DNA of 64,000 nucleotides from NCBI RefSeq assembly GCF_022751215.1, contig NZ_JAICDG010000003.1, positions 930,001-994,000 of the forward strand, read 5' to 3'. The notes under the pieces are model-generated. The model made no database searches. It was not told where the DNA came from and saw only the letters and a list, made by a program, of their open reading frames with translations. Made by a program: the position numbers and the translations under genes. This DNA comes from Actinomadura terrae. Its GTDB lineage: Bacteria > Actinomycetota > Actinomycetes > Streptosporangiales > Streptosporangiaceae. Below, one piece after another: positions 24,708-31,445 of the stretch; within the stretch, counting starts at the first letter, position 1; every line of letters begins with the position of its first letter.

Positions 24708-25250
24708 GTGGACGAGGGCACAGGGCGTGCGTGGCGCCCCCGACAACGGCGAACAGGTCCTCGGAGCGAGCAGACCTACCGCGACGCCTTCATCAAGGGG
24801 CTGAGGGACCTCGCCGACTGGCTAGAGGACAACCCCGCCGCACCCCTCGCCCGTTTCGACCTGGCCCACGCGCACCACACGGCGAAAGCGGAGCCGGACC
24901 GCGAGACCCCCATGCGCGAACTGGACCGCGCCGCGTCCCTGCCGGGACTTGGAGGCCGGAGCGCTCTACGGCTGCGAGGACCTCAGCCACTACGGCTTCA
25001 TAGTCGCTACACCGCGTCCTTGGTCGAGGACGAGGACGGAAAGCACTTCCTGCTGCGCCCTGCGGACCGGATGGGACGACCCCGTGCCCACGACGATGTG
25101 GCGATCAGGCAGCGGTGCTGTTCAGGGCAGTATCATTTCAGCTTGGCGGATACCTGCGCCGCCACAGAGACCGCGTGCGCTCGCAACTCGTCGTCCGTCA
25201 ACGCCCTCCTGAGTCGTACGACTTCGCGAGGCCGGCGATCGCCGCCGTGA
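24708..25250 (+). pseudogene. Probable degraded gene of unknown function
   Basis: The first 35-40 codons after the lead look coding (SEQTYRDAFIKGLRDLADWL, EDNPAAPLARFD), like a small conserved actinobacterial protein that I cannot name. After about 24945 the frame loses coherence and apparent coding moves to other frames (GALYGCEDLSHYGFIVATP from about 24957 in a different frame; SLVEDEDGKHFLLRP back in the first). The third-position GC bias also weakens. I read this as a frameshifted remnant; a short real protein is possible. The stretch to 25197 has nothing else. Confidence 0.35.
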
Positions 25251-25731
25251 TCGCCGTCAGAATGCAGGAGATGATCACCATCCCCATGGCGATGCCGTTG
25301 CTCTTCTGGAAGCCGAAGACCCATTTGAACTGAGCGCCGAAGGTCGTGCTCCCCGCCAGCGGCTGCACCACCAGGATCGCCAGTACGTAGAACATGCAAA
25401 GCGCGTACAGTGCCCACACGCCGAACATCGTCCGGGCGAACGTGAACACCGCTGCGAGCAACAGCAACCCGGCGGCGATGACGCCGCCGACCACGTTCTC
25501 CCACACCGGTCCGGACGAAGGACCGACCGCCCCGCCGGAGTAGACGACGTTGTAGGTCGCGAACCAGACGAGCAGGCCGGCGGTGAGCAGCGACAGATAG
25601 CCGGCGACCAATGTCGCCGCGGCATTCGGCCTCGCGAACGGCCTCGGCCCGCCACCCCACGGCGCGGGTCCGCCCGGCATCGGCGGCTGGCCATTCTGGG
25701 GAAACCCGGGCTGCGGTGGATCCGGCTGCAC
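25198..25731 (-). CDS. Pro-rich membrane protein, four helices
   Basis: A 177-residue protein. A Pro/Gly-rich cytoplasmic head (QPDPPQPGFPQNGQPPMPGG) is followed by four hydrophobic segments (LVAGYLSLLTAGLLVWFATY; VVGGVIAAGLLLLAAVFTFA; LYALCMFYVLAILVV; GMVIISCILTAITAAIAGLA). This is a common actinobacterial layout of unknown function. GTG 25731 is chosen since GAGGAG precedes it; longer starts at 25788 and 25848 lack one. Confidence 0.75.
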   Translation of the reverse strand: MQPDPPQPGFPQNGQPPMPGGPAPWGGGPRPFARPNAAATLVAGYLSLLTAGLLVWFATYNVVYSGGAVGPSSGPVWENVVGGVIAAGLLLLAAVFTFARTMFGVWALYALCMFYVLAILVVQPLAGSTTFGAQFKWVFGFQKSNGIAMGMVIISCILTAITAAIAGLAKSYDSGGR

Positions 25732-25869
25732 GCGCACTCCTCGCTTTTCGGCGACACGAACCTGCCGCCCATCACGGTCCGTGGTCATCGCGGCGAAAGG
25801 TCGTAGATGAACATGCTCAAAGGGAGGCTGCGCAGTTCCGAGCCCCACGCGGGGGAGCGTGCGGCGTCT

Positions 25870-26346
25870 TCATCTCAGCTCGAAGTATTCGTCGTGGTAC
25901 AGGGCGTCGGCGGTGCCCTGGCCGGTCATGCCCGCCCGGTAGACCGCCTGCAACCTGTTGAGCCACCGGTAGCGTTCGGCTCCGGTCTCGAACAGGCACG
26001 CACCCACGATCTTGCCGCCGGAGCCCGGCGAGGTGTCCATCCGTCCGGTCCCGTACATGTAGATGAGCGCGTCGTCATCGGTGACGACCCGGCCGCGCCA
26101 ATCCAGTGTCCCGGTGCCGTCGGGGCCGATGACGAACCAGTCGGCGGCTGCCCCCTGGAGGCGGGCGGTGAGGCCTCGGCCTTCGATGATCCCGTCCGTC
26201 AGGTCGATGATGACCCGGGTGCCCGCCGGCGTTCCGTCGAGGGTCGCGTAGGGAGCCGGTCGCCACACGCCCCGGAACAAGGGCGTGAGCGACGCCGGTG
26301 TGGAAGTCCCCGGCAGGTCGTGGACGATCTGCTCGAGCGTCAGCAC
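25870..26346 (-). CDS. DUF3237 domain protein
   Basis: A 158-residue protein with the DUF3237 beta-barrel pattern (TRVIIDLTDGIIEGRGLTAR, GPDGTGTLDWRGRVVTDD, IYMYGTGRMDT, RLQAVYRAGM). The family has no firm biochemical role. GTG 26346 has GGGAGGGG upstream. It is divergent from a TetR gene with two 18-bp operators between them, and a third operator lies before the SRPBCC gene further right, which suggests one small regulon. Confidence 0.88.
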   Translation of the reverse strand: MLTLEQIVHDLPGTSTPASLTPLFRGVWRPAPYATLDGTPAGTRVIIDLTDGIIEGRGLTARLQGAAADWFVIGPDGTGTLDWRGRVVTDDDALIYMYGTGRMDTSPGSGGKIVGACLFETGAERYRWLNRLQAVYRAGMTGQGTADALYHDEYFELR

Positions 26347-26366
26347 GGGTCACCCCTCCCTGAGTT

Positions 26367-26410
26367 ACTTTGGCCTGCCAAGGTACACGATAACCTTGGA
26401 ACGTCAAAGT
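26367..26410. promoter_or_regulatory. Two 18-bp TetR operators, DUF3237/tetR intergenic region
   Basis: ACTTTGGCCTGCCAAGGT at 26367-26384 and ACCTTGGAACGTCAAAGT at 26393-26410 both fit ACYTTGG-N4-YCAARGT, with 26 bases centre to centre. They fill the gap between the divergent DUF3237 and TetR genes. Confidence 0.75.
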
Positions 26411-26421
26411 AGGATCGGTGG

Positions 26422-27033
26422 ATGCAGCGACGGGTGCGACGTGATCCCGATGAGGCCAAGCGGCTCATCCTCCAGGCGGCCGAGCAACTGCTCGCCGACG
26501 GCGGGCTCGCGGCCGTGCAGGTACGGGCTGTGGCCGCCAAGGTCGGCGTCACCGACGCCGCGGTGAACCACCATTTCGGCGGCCGCGATCAGCTCCTGGC
26601 CGCGCTGCTCAAACACGGCGGTGGACGTGTGCGGAAACGCATCGGTGAGGTGGTGCGGGGCTGGGTCAGCGCCGACGCCGACATCGGCGAACTCGTCCAG
26701 GCGCTCGCGGAGGTGTACGCCGACGGCTATGCCGAACTGGCCCTGGCCCTGCACCAGTCGGGATGGCGCGACCAGGGCAGCGGAATGCTCGACGAGGTCG
26801 TCGACGCACTCCACGAACGCATCACCGCCCGAGCGCGGCAGCGGCACCGTCCCGCGCCCGACCGCCGCCACACCCAGCTCACCGTCGCCGCCCTTCATCA
26901 GGCGCTCGCGATGGAACCGATCGTCGGCCGGCAGTTCCGCCGCAGCGCGGGCCTGACCGGACCTCCCAAGCAGGACGCGGCAGACGCCCTCACCTGGTGG
27001 CGGGACCTGGTGACGCAAATGCTCGACCCGTGA
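26422..27033 (+). CDS. TetR/AcrR family regulator of the DUF3237/SRPBCC regulon
   Basis: A 203-residue repressor with helix-turn-helix VQVRAVAAKVGVTDAAVNHH (about 33-52) and a C-terminal domain starting GGRVRKRIGEVVRGWVSADA. ATG 26422 has AGGA 8 bases upstream. The 18-bp palindromes at 26367, 26393 and 27058 share one consensus, so this protein probably represses its own gene, DUF3237 and the SRPBCC gene. Inducer unknown. Confidence 0.92.
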   Translation: MQRRVRRDPDEAKRLILQAAEQLLADGGLAAVQVRAVAAKVGVTDAAVNHHFGGRDQLLAALLKHGGGRVRKRIGEVVRGWVSADADIGELVQALAEVYADGYAELALALHQSGWRDQGSGMLDEVVDALHERITARARQRHRPAPDRRHTQLTVAALHQALAMEPIVGRQFRRSAGLTGPPKQDAADALTWWRDLVTQMLDP

Positions 27034-27057
27034 AGCGGCGGCCCCGATCGGCGCCTT

Positions 27058-27075
27058 ACCTTGACGGGTCAAGGT
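27058..27075. promoter_or_regulatory. Third ACCTTGA-N4-TCAAGGT operator, before the SRPBCC gene
   Basis: ACCTTGACGGGTCAAGGT is a perfect palindrome of 7+7 bases with a CGGG centre, and fits the consensus of the two sites at 26367-26410. A further half-site TCAAGGT is at 27102-27108. Confidence 0.75.
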
Positions 27076-27123
27076 CAGCTCGCCTAGCTTGCATTGGCAG
27101 CTCAAGGTAGAGGGGGCGCGGAC

Positions 27124-27162
27124 ATGCCGACGCTGCCGCACACGACGAGCAGGGGAGCATGA
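27124..27162 (+). CDS. 12-residue upstream ORF before the SRPBCC gene
   Basis: ATG 27124 opens MPTLPHTTSRGA and stops at 27160-27162, one base before the SRPBCC start codon at 27164. AGAGGGGG lies upstream. The tight spacing would allow re-initiation or coupling. Coding is not otherwise supported. Confidence 0.3.
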   Translation: MPTLPHTTSRGA

Positions 27163-27163
27163 C

Positions 27164-27661
27164 ATGGCCGACACGCCGACTTTCGTGTACGTCACCTTCA
27201 TCCAGGCCACGCCGGAGCAGGTCTGGCACGCGCTGACCGACGCCGACGCGACCGCCGAATACTGGGCGGAGCACAGCAATGTCTCCGACTGGCAGGTCGG
27301 CTCGGCCTGGGAGCACCCGCGCACCGATGGTTCCGGGATCGTCGACCTCGTCGGCACGGTCCTGGCGGCCGCGCCGCCCAAGCGGCTCGTGTACACCCGG
27401 ACGGGTCCGAACGAGGAGCGGCCCGACGGTCCCGGCCAGGTCACGCTCGACATCGAGCCGCATGGCGACATCGTCCGGCTCACCGTCACTCACGAGAACC
27501 TGGCCGACCACGACGAGTACGTCTCGGTCTCCGCCGGGTGGCCGTGCGTGCTGGCCAACCTCAAGAGCCTCCTGGAGACCGGGCACGTCCTCCCGCAAGG
27601 GCCTTGGGAGATGTACGCGGAGATGCGCGCCGCCCGAATGGCGCTCAACGACCCTCGGTAG
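27164..27661 (+). CDS. SRPBCC (AHSA1/START-like) family protein
   Basis: A 165-residue ligand-binding helix-grip protein. Typical pieces are VYVTFIQATPEQVWHALTDA, AEYWAEHSNVSDWQVGSAWE and RLTVTHENLADHD near the C-terminal helix. Members bind hydrophobic small molecules or act with repressors of the ArsR/TetR type. ATG 27164 has GGGGAG upstream. The perfect operator at 27058-27075 suggests control by the TetR protein encoded just upstream. Confidence 0.88.
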   Translation: MADTPTFVYVTFIQATPEQVWHALTDADATAEYWAEHSNVSDWQVGSAWEHPRTDGSGIVDLVGTVLAAAPPKRLVYTRTGPNEERPDGPGQVTLDIEPHGDIVRLTVTHENLADHDEYVSVSAGWPCVLANLKSLLETGHVLPQGPWEMYAEMRAARMALNDPR

Positions 27662-27792
27662 ACCACCCAGGTCGAACCGACCGCCTCGACGAAGTTCCCG
27701 GCGGACGTGCGATGAGTTCGGACCTCCCCGCTGGTAGGTACTGGCGAGCTCACCGGAGTACCCCGGATGAGCCGATCACAAGGGAGCATCCG

Positions 27793-28206
27793 ATGCCGAA
27801 CAGTCGTGTGGAAGACGAGGCCGCGATCCAGGCCGTGCTGGCCGACTCCTACAAGGCGTGGGCCGCCGGCGACGCCGACGGCATGGTCGCCGACTACACC
27901 GCGGACGCGACCGCCATCATGCCCGGTTCACTCCGCGACGGCCGTGAGGCGATCCGCCGGAGCATGGCCCTGGGCTTCGAGGGGCCGCTGAAGGGCAGCT
28001 CGACCTACAACAAGCAGCTCGGCATCCGCTTCGTCGGGACGGACGGCGCGATCGTCATCAGCGAGTCCGCCATCCGGTTCCCCGGCGACCCCGAGGTTCC
28101 GGAGGACGCGCGCAAGGTGAACGCGACCTGGGTCTTCGAGAAGCGGGACGGCCGGTGGCTGATCGCCGCCTACCACAACAGCCCGCTTCTGGTGCCTGCG
28201 CAATGA
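27793..28206 (+). CDS. SgcJ/EcaC-type NTF2-like protein (DUF4440)
   Basis: A 137-residue NTF2-fold protein: AIQAVLADSYKAWAAGDADG, VADYTADATAIMPGSLRDGR, and ATWVFEKRDGRWLIAAYHNS at the end are standard for this family. Some members take part in natural-product pathways and others in general metabolism; the role here is unknown. ATG 27793 has GGGAG upstream. It lies 131 bases after the SRPBCC gene; co-transcription is possible. Confidence 0.87.
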   Translation: MPNSRVEDEAAIQAVLADSYKAWAAGDADGMVADYTADATAIMPGSLRDGREAIRRSMALGFEGPLKGSSTYNKQLGIRFVGTDGAIVISESAIRFPGDPEVPEDARKVNATWVFEKRDGRWLIAAYHNSPLLVPAQ

Positions 28207-28241
28207 TTGCAGGGCCAAGAGATCCCGGGTGGACGGGGTGA

Positions 28242-29384
28242 TCAGCGGGCCAGGTGGCGGGAGATGACCAGGCGCTGGATCTGGTTCGTGCCCTCGAAGA
28301 TCTGCATGACCTTGGCCTCGCGCATGAAGCGCTCGACCGGGAAGTCGCGGGTGTAGCCGGCGCCGCCGAGGACCTGGACGGCGTCGGTCGTCACCCGCAT
28401 CGCGTTGTCGGTCGCGACCAGCTTGGCGATCGACGCCTCCCGGCCGTAGGGGCGGCCGGCGTCCTTGAGGCGCGCCGCCGACAGGTACAGGGCGCGCGCG
28501 GTCTCCACGGCGGCGTCCATGTCGGCGAGGACGAACGCGAGCCCCTGGTGGTCGATGATCGCCTTGCCGAACGCCTCGCGCTCCTTGGCGTAGCCGACGG
28601 CGGTGTCGAGCGCGCCCTGGGAGAGGCCGGTGGCGACCGCGGCGATGCCGAGGCGGCCCGCGTCCAGGCCGGCGAGCGCGATGGCGAGGCCCTGGCCCTC
28701 GGCGCCGATGAGGTTGCCCGCCGGGACGCGCGCGTGCACCAGCCGGACCGTCGCGGTCGTCGAGCCCATCAGGCCCATCTTGTCCTCGGGCGCGTCGAAC
28801 TCCAGGCCGGGGGTGCCCGCCGGGACGTGGAAGCAGGAGATGCCGCGCGAGCCCTCCTCGGACGTGCGGGCCATGACCGTGTAGAAGTCGGCCTCGCCGC
28901 CGTGGGTCGTCCACGCCTTGGCGCCGTTCAGGACGTAGGAGTCGCCGTCGCGGACGGCCTTCGTGCGCATCGCGGCCGGGTCGGAGCCCGCGTGCGCCTC
29001 CGACAGGCAGTACGCGCCGAGCCGCTCGCCCGACAGCAGGTCGGGCAGCCACCGCTGACGCTGCTCCTCGGTGCCGTAGGCGAACAGCGGGAAGCACGAC
29101 AGCGCGTGGACGCTCACGCCGACGCCGACGCTCGCCCACACCGCGCCGATCTCCTCAAGCGCCTGGAGGTAGATCTCGTACGGCTGGCCGCCGCCGCCGT
29201 ACTCCTCCGGGTAGGGCAGCGTGAGCAGGCCCGCCCTGCCCAGCGTGGCGAACGCCTCGCGGGGGAACGCGCCGGCGCGCTCGGCGTCGGCCGCGCGGGG
29301 CGCGAGCTCCTTGGCCGCGATCTCGCGGGCGAGTGCGATGAGGTCGGCGGACTCGGGGGTCGGCAGGTACCGGCTGGCGGGCAT
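28242..29384 (-). CDS. Acyl-CoA dehydrogenase
   Basis: FAD-dependent enzyme that inserts a 2,3-double bond into acyl-CoA, 380 residues, normal length. Visible: GAYCLSEAHAGSDPAAMRTK (flavin/substrate loop), WTTHGGEADFYTVMART, REAFGKAIIDHQGLAFVLAD, and the C-terminal IFEGTNQIQRLVISRHLAR; the Glu in FEGTNQ is at the usual catalytic-base site of many family members. ATG 29384 has AAAGGAG upstream. Divergent from a TetR gene with TACCA-type repeats between, as for fatty-acid or branched-chain degradation regulators. Confidence 0.94.
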   Translation of the reverse strand: MPASRYLPTPESADLIALAREIAAKELAPRAADAERAGAFPREAFATLGRAGLLTLPYPEEYGGGGQPYEIYLQALEEIGAVWASVGVGVSVHALSCFPLFAYGTEEQRQRWLPDLLSGERLGAYCLSEAHAGSDPAAMRTKAVRDGDSYVLNGAKAWTTHGGEADFYTVMARTSEEGSRGISCFHVPAGTPGLEFDAPEDKMGLMGSTTATVRLVHARVPAGNLIGAEGQGLAIALAGLDAGRLGIAAVATGLSQGALDTAVGYAKEREAFGKAIIDHQGLAFVLADMDAAVETARALYLSAARLKDAGRPYGREASIAKLVATDNAMRVTTDAVQVLGGAGYTRDFPVERFMREAKVMQIFEGTNQIQRLVISRHLAR

Positions 29385-29409
29385 GCGCAACTCCTTTCGG
29401 CACCTCGCA

Positions 29410-29449
29410 CAGTACCAGAACGAGTACCACGGAACCGATTTTGGTACTG
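29410..29449. promoter_or_regulatory. TetR-type operator cluster, acyl-CoA dehydrogenase/tetR
   Basis: CAGTACCA at 29410-29417 and TGGTACTG at 29442-29449 are exact reverse complements; a further direct copy GAGTACCA lies at 29422-29429. All are in the 72-base gap between divergent starts, so the TetR protein probably represses both genes. Confidence 0.6.
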
Positions 29450-29456
29450 TCGTCGG

Positions 29457-30089
29457 ATGAACGGGACGGCCACTTCTGGAGGGACGGCCTCGCGGATCGG
29501 CGCACCACGGGCGGAGCGGCGGCGCGAGGAGCTTCTCGACCGCCTCATCGAGTTGTTCCTGGACCGCGGCTTCGCCGGGCTGAGCGTCGCGGAGCTGGCG
29601 GCCGCGCTGCGCTGCTCCAAGAGCACGCTCTACACCGTCGCCGCCAGCCGCGAGCAGATCATCGTCACCGTCGTCCGCGCGTTCTTCCGCCGCGCGACCG
29701 AGGAGGTCGAGGCCGCGGTCGACGCGAGCGCCGACCCGCGCGAACGCGTCGGCGCGTACCTGCACGCCATCTCGACCGCGCTCGCCCCGGCCTCGCCCGC
29801 GTTCTTCGCCGATCTGGACGCGTTCGCCCCCGCCCGCGAGATCTACCAGCGCAACACCGGATATGCCGTCCGGCGCGTGCAGGCCCTCGTTGACGAGGCC
29901 GCATCCGAGCCCCCGTCCGACGCCGCGTCCGACGCGGCGTTCGTCGGTGCCGTCGCGGGCCAGGTGATGGAGTCGATCCACCGGGGCGAGATCAAGGCGC
30001 GGACGGGCCTGGACGACTCGGCCGCCTACGCCGCGCTCGCGTCCCTCATCGTGGCCCGGATGACCGCAGGGCGTGCTCGACCAGCGTGA
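29457..30089 (+). CDS. TetR/AcrR family regulator
   Basis: A 210-residue repressor with helix-turn-helix LSVAELAAALRCSKSTLYTV (about 41-60) and an all-helical C-terminal domain. Divergent from the acyl-CoA dehydrogenase. ATG 29457 lies 8 bases from the nearest operator half-site and has no clear ribosome site, so the transcript may be short-leadered or leaderless. The last 44 bases overlap the 3' end of the convergent cvnD gene. Confidence 0.9.
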   Translation: MNGTATSGGTASRIGAPRAERRREELLDRLIELFLDRGFAGLSVAELAAALRCSKSTLYTVAASREQIIVTVVRAFFRRATEEVEAAVDASADPRERVGAYLHAISTALAPASPAFFADLDAFAPAREIYQRNTGYAVRRVQALVDEAASEPPSDAASDAAFVGAVAGQVMESIHRGEIKARTGLDDSAAYAALASLIVARMTAGRARPA

Positions 30090-30654
30090 CCAGCACGCCC
30101 CGCGCGACGTCCGGGCGGCGCACGTCGCACAGCAGGACGGGCACCTCGGGGTCGACGTCCAGCGCGGAGCGGATCTCCTCGGCGGTGTAGCGGCGCGCGC
30201 CGTCGAAGACGTTCGCGGCGACCACGAACGGGATCTCGCGCTGCTCGAAGAAGTCGATGGAGGCGAAGCTCGTCGACAGCCGCCGCGTGTCGACCAGGAC
30301 GATCGCCCCCACCGCGCCGTAGGCGATCTGGTCCCACATGAACCAGAACCGCTCCTGGCCGGGCGTCCCGAACAGGTACAGGCGGACGCCGCCGGAGAAC
30401 GTCAGCCGCCCGAAGTCCATGGCGACGGTCGTGGTGACCTTGCCCTCGACCCCGTCGAGGTCGTCGACGCCGGTGGAGGCGTCGGTCAGCGTCTCCTCGG
30501 TGCGCAGCGGGCGCACCTCGCTGACCACGCCGACGAACGTCGTCTTCCCCACGCCGAAGCCGCCGGCCACGAGGATCTTGAGGGTGTGCTGGGGGATGTC
30601 GTCGGCGTCGCCGTAGGAGGCGCGGCCGAAGGTGTCAGAGGCGGCGGAGTTCAT
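30046..30654 (-). CDS. cvnD: Conservon GTPase (CvnD)
   Basis: A 202-residue Ras/Rab-like GTPase of the bacterial MglA-related conservon class. P-loop GGFGVGKTTFVG (about 32-43), switch/G3 region LFGTPGQERF, and G4-like region AANVFD. It is the last gene of the four-gene conservon and would work with the CvnB roadblock protein and the CvnA kinase near the membrane. Its 3' end overlaps the convergent TetR gene by 44 bases. ATG 30654 lies inside the end of cvnC (20-base overlap). Confidence 0.93.
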   Translation of the reverse strand: MNSAASDTFGRASYGDADDIPQHTLKILVAGGFGVGKTTFVGVVSEVRPLRTEETLTDASTGVDDLDGVEGKVTTTVAMDFGRLTFSGGVRLYLFGTPGQERFWFMWDQIAYGAVGAIVLVDTRRLSTSFASIDFFEQREIPFVVAANVFDGARRYTAEEIRSALDVDPEVPVLLCDVRRPDVARGVLVTLVEHALRSSGPR

Positions 30655-31009
30655 CGAGCACTCTCATCAGTATGCGGGGGTCGGGACGGTCGGGCTCCTC
30701 GGACTGCCGCATCTCCTCGATGAGGCCGTACTGGTGGAGGTCGGCCAGGAGGATCTGCACCACCTGGAACGGAAGGTCGGTCTCGGAGGCGAGGTCGGCG
30801 GGGGTGGAGGGCCGCGCGCACAGCTCCAGCAGCCGCCGCTGCTCGCGCGAGAGCCACACCCGCTCGCCCGGCTGCTGCCCGGTGGCGACCAGGATCGTGA
30901 CGAGGTCGATGGCCGGGCCGCGGGGCCGGGTGCGGCCGCGGGTCATCGCGTACGGCCGCACGACCGGCCCTGCGTCGCGGCCCACCCAGCGCTCCTTCGG
31001 CGCGTCCAC
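30635..31009 (-). CDS. cvnC: Conservon DUF742 protein (CvnC)
   Basis: A 124-residue winged-helix-like DUF742 protein (RPYAMTRGRTRP, LSREQRRLLELCARPSTPAD, LPFQVVQILLADLHQYGLIE). CvnC proteins form complexes with the other conservon products in Streptomyces. It starts at GTG 31009, 7 bases after cvnB, and overlaps cvnD by 20 bases. Sensing input unknown. Confidence 0.92.
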   Translation of the reverse strand: MDAPKERWVGRDAGPVVRPYAMTRGRTRPRGPAIDLVTILVATGQQPGERVWLSREQRRLLELCARPSTPADLASETDLPFQVVQILLADLHQYGLIEEMRQSEEPDRPDPRILMRVLDELRRL

Positions 31010-31016
31010 CGCCGGC

Positions 31017-31445
31017 TCAGGCCCTCGCCGCCGGGTCCGCCGGGTCGCCGGAGCGCGGCGCGGTGCCGAGCTGCCGCCGCACCCGCTTGATGAGCATCGT
31101 CGTCTCGTAGGCGACGAGCCCCGCGTTGCCGCCCGCGTCGCTCAGCACCGCGAGGCAGCTCCCCTCGCCGGCGGGCATGACGAAGAACAGCATGCCGTCC
31201 AGCTCGACGACGGTCTGCCGCACCTGCTTGGCCTGGAAGTGCTCGCGCGCGCCGTTGGCCAGGCTGTGGAAGCCCGACGACAGCGCCGCGAGGAACTCGG
31301 CGTCCTTGCGGGTGACACCGCCCGAGGCGCCCATGACCAGGCCGTCGCGGGACAGCAGGACCGCCTGGCGGACCTCGCCGACCCGCTCCACCAGATCGTC
31401 GAGCAGCCAGTCGAGCTCGCCGGTGGCGTGGGTCTGCTGCTTCAT
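31017..31445 (-). CDS. cvnB: Conservon roadblock/LC7 protein (CvnB)
   Basis: A 142-residue Roadblock/LC7-domain protein (LDWLLDDLVERVGEVRQAVL, LSRDGLVMGASGGV, MLFFVMPAGEGSCLAVLSDA), a likely GTPase-activating or scaffold partner for CvnD. ATG 31445 overlaps the stop of cvnA (ATGA); a GGGGG run precedes it. The four-codon-longer start at 31457 is less likely. Confidence 0.93.
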   Translation of the reverse strand: MKQQTHATGELDWLLDDLVERVGEVRQAVLLSRDGLVMGASGGVTRKDAEFLAALSSGFHSLANGAREHFQAKQVRQTVVELDGMLFFVMPAGEGSCLAVLSDAGGNAGLVAYETTMLIKRVRRQLGTAPRSGDPADPAARA

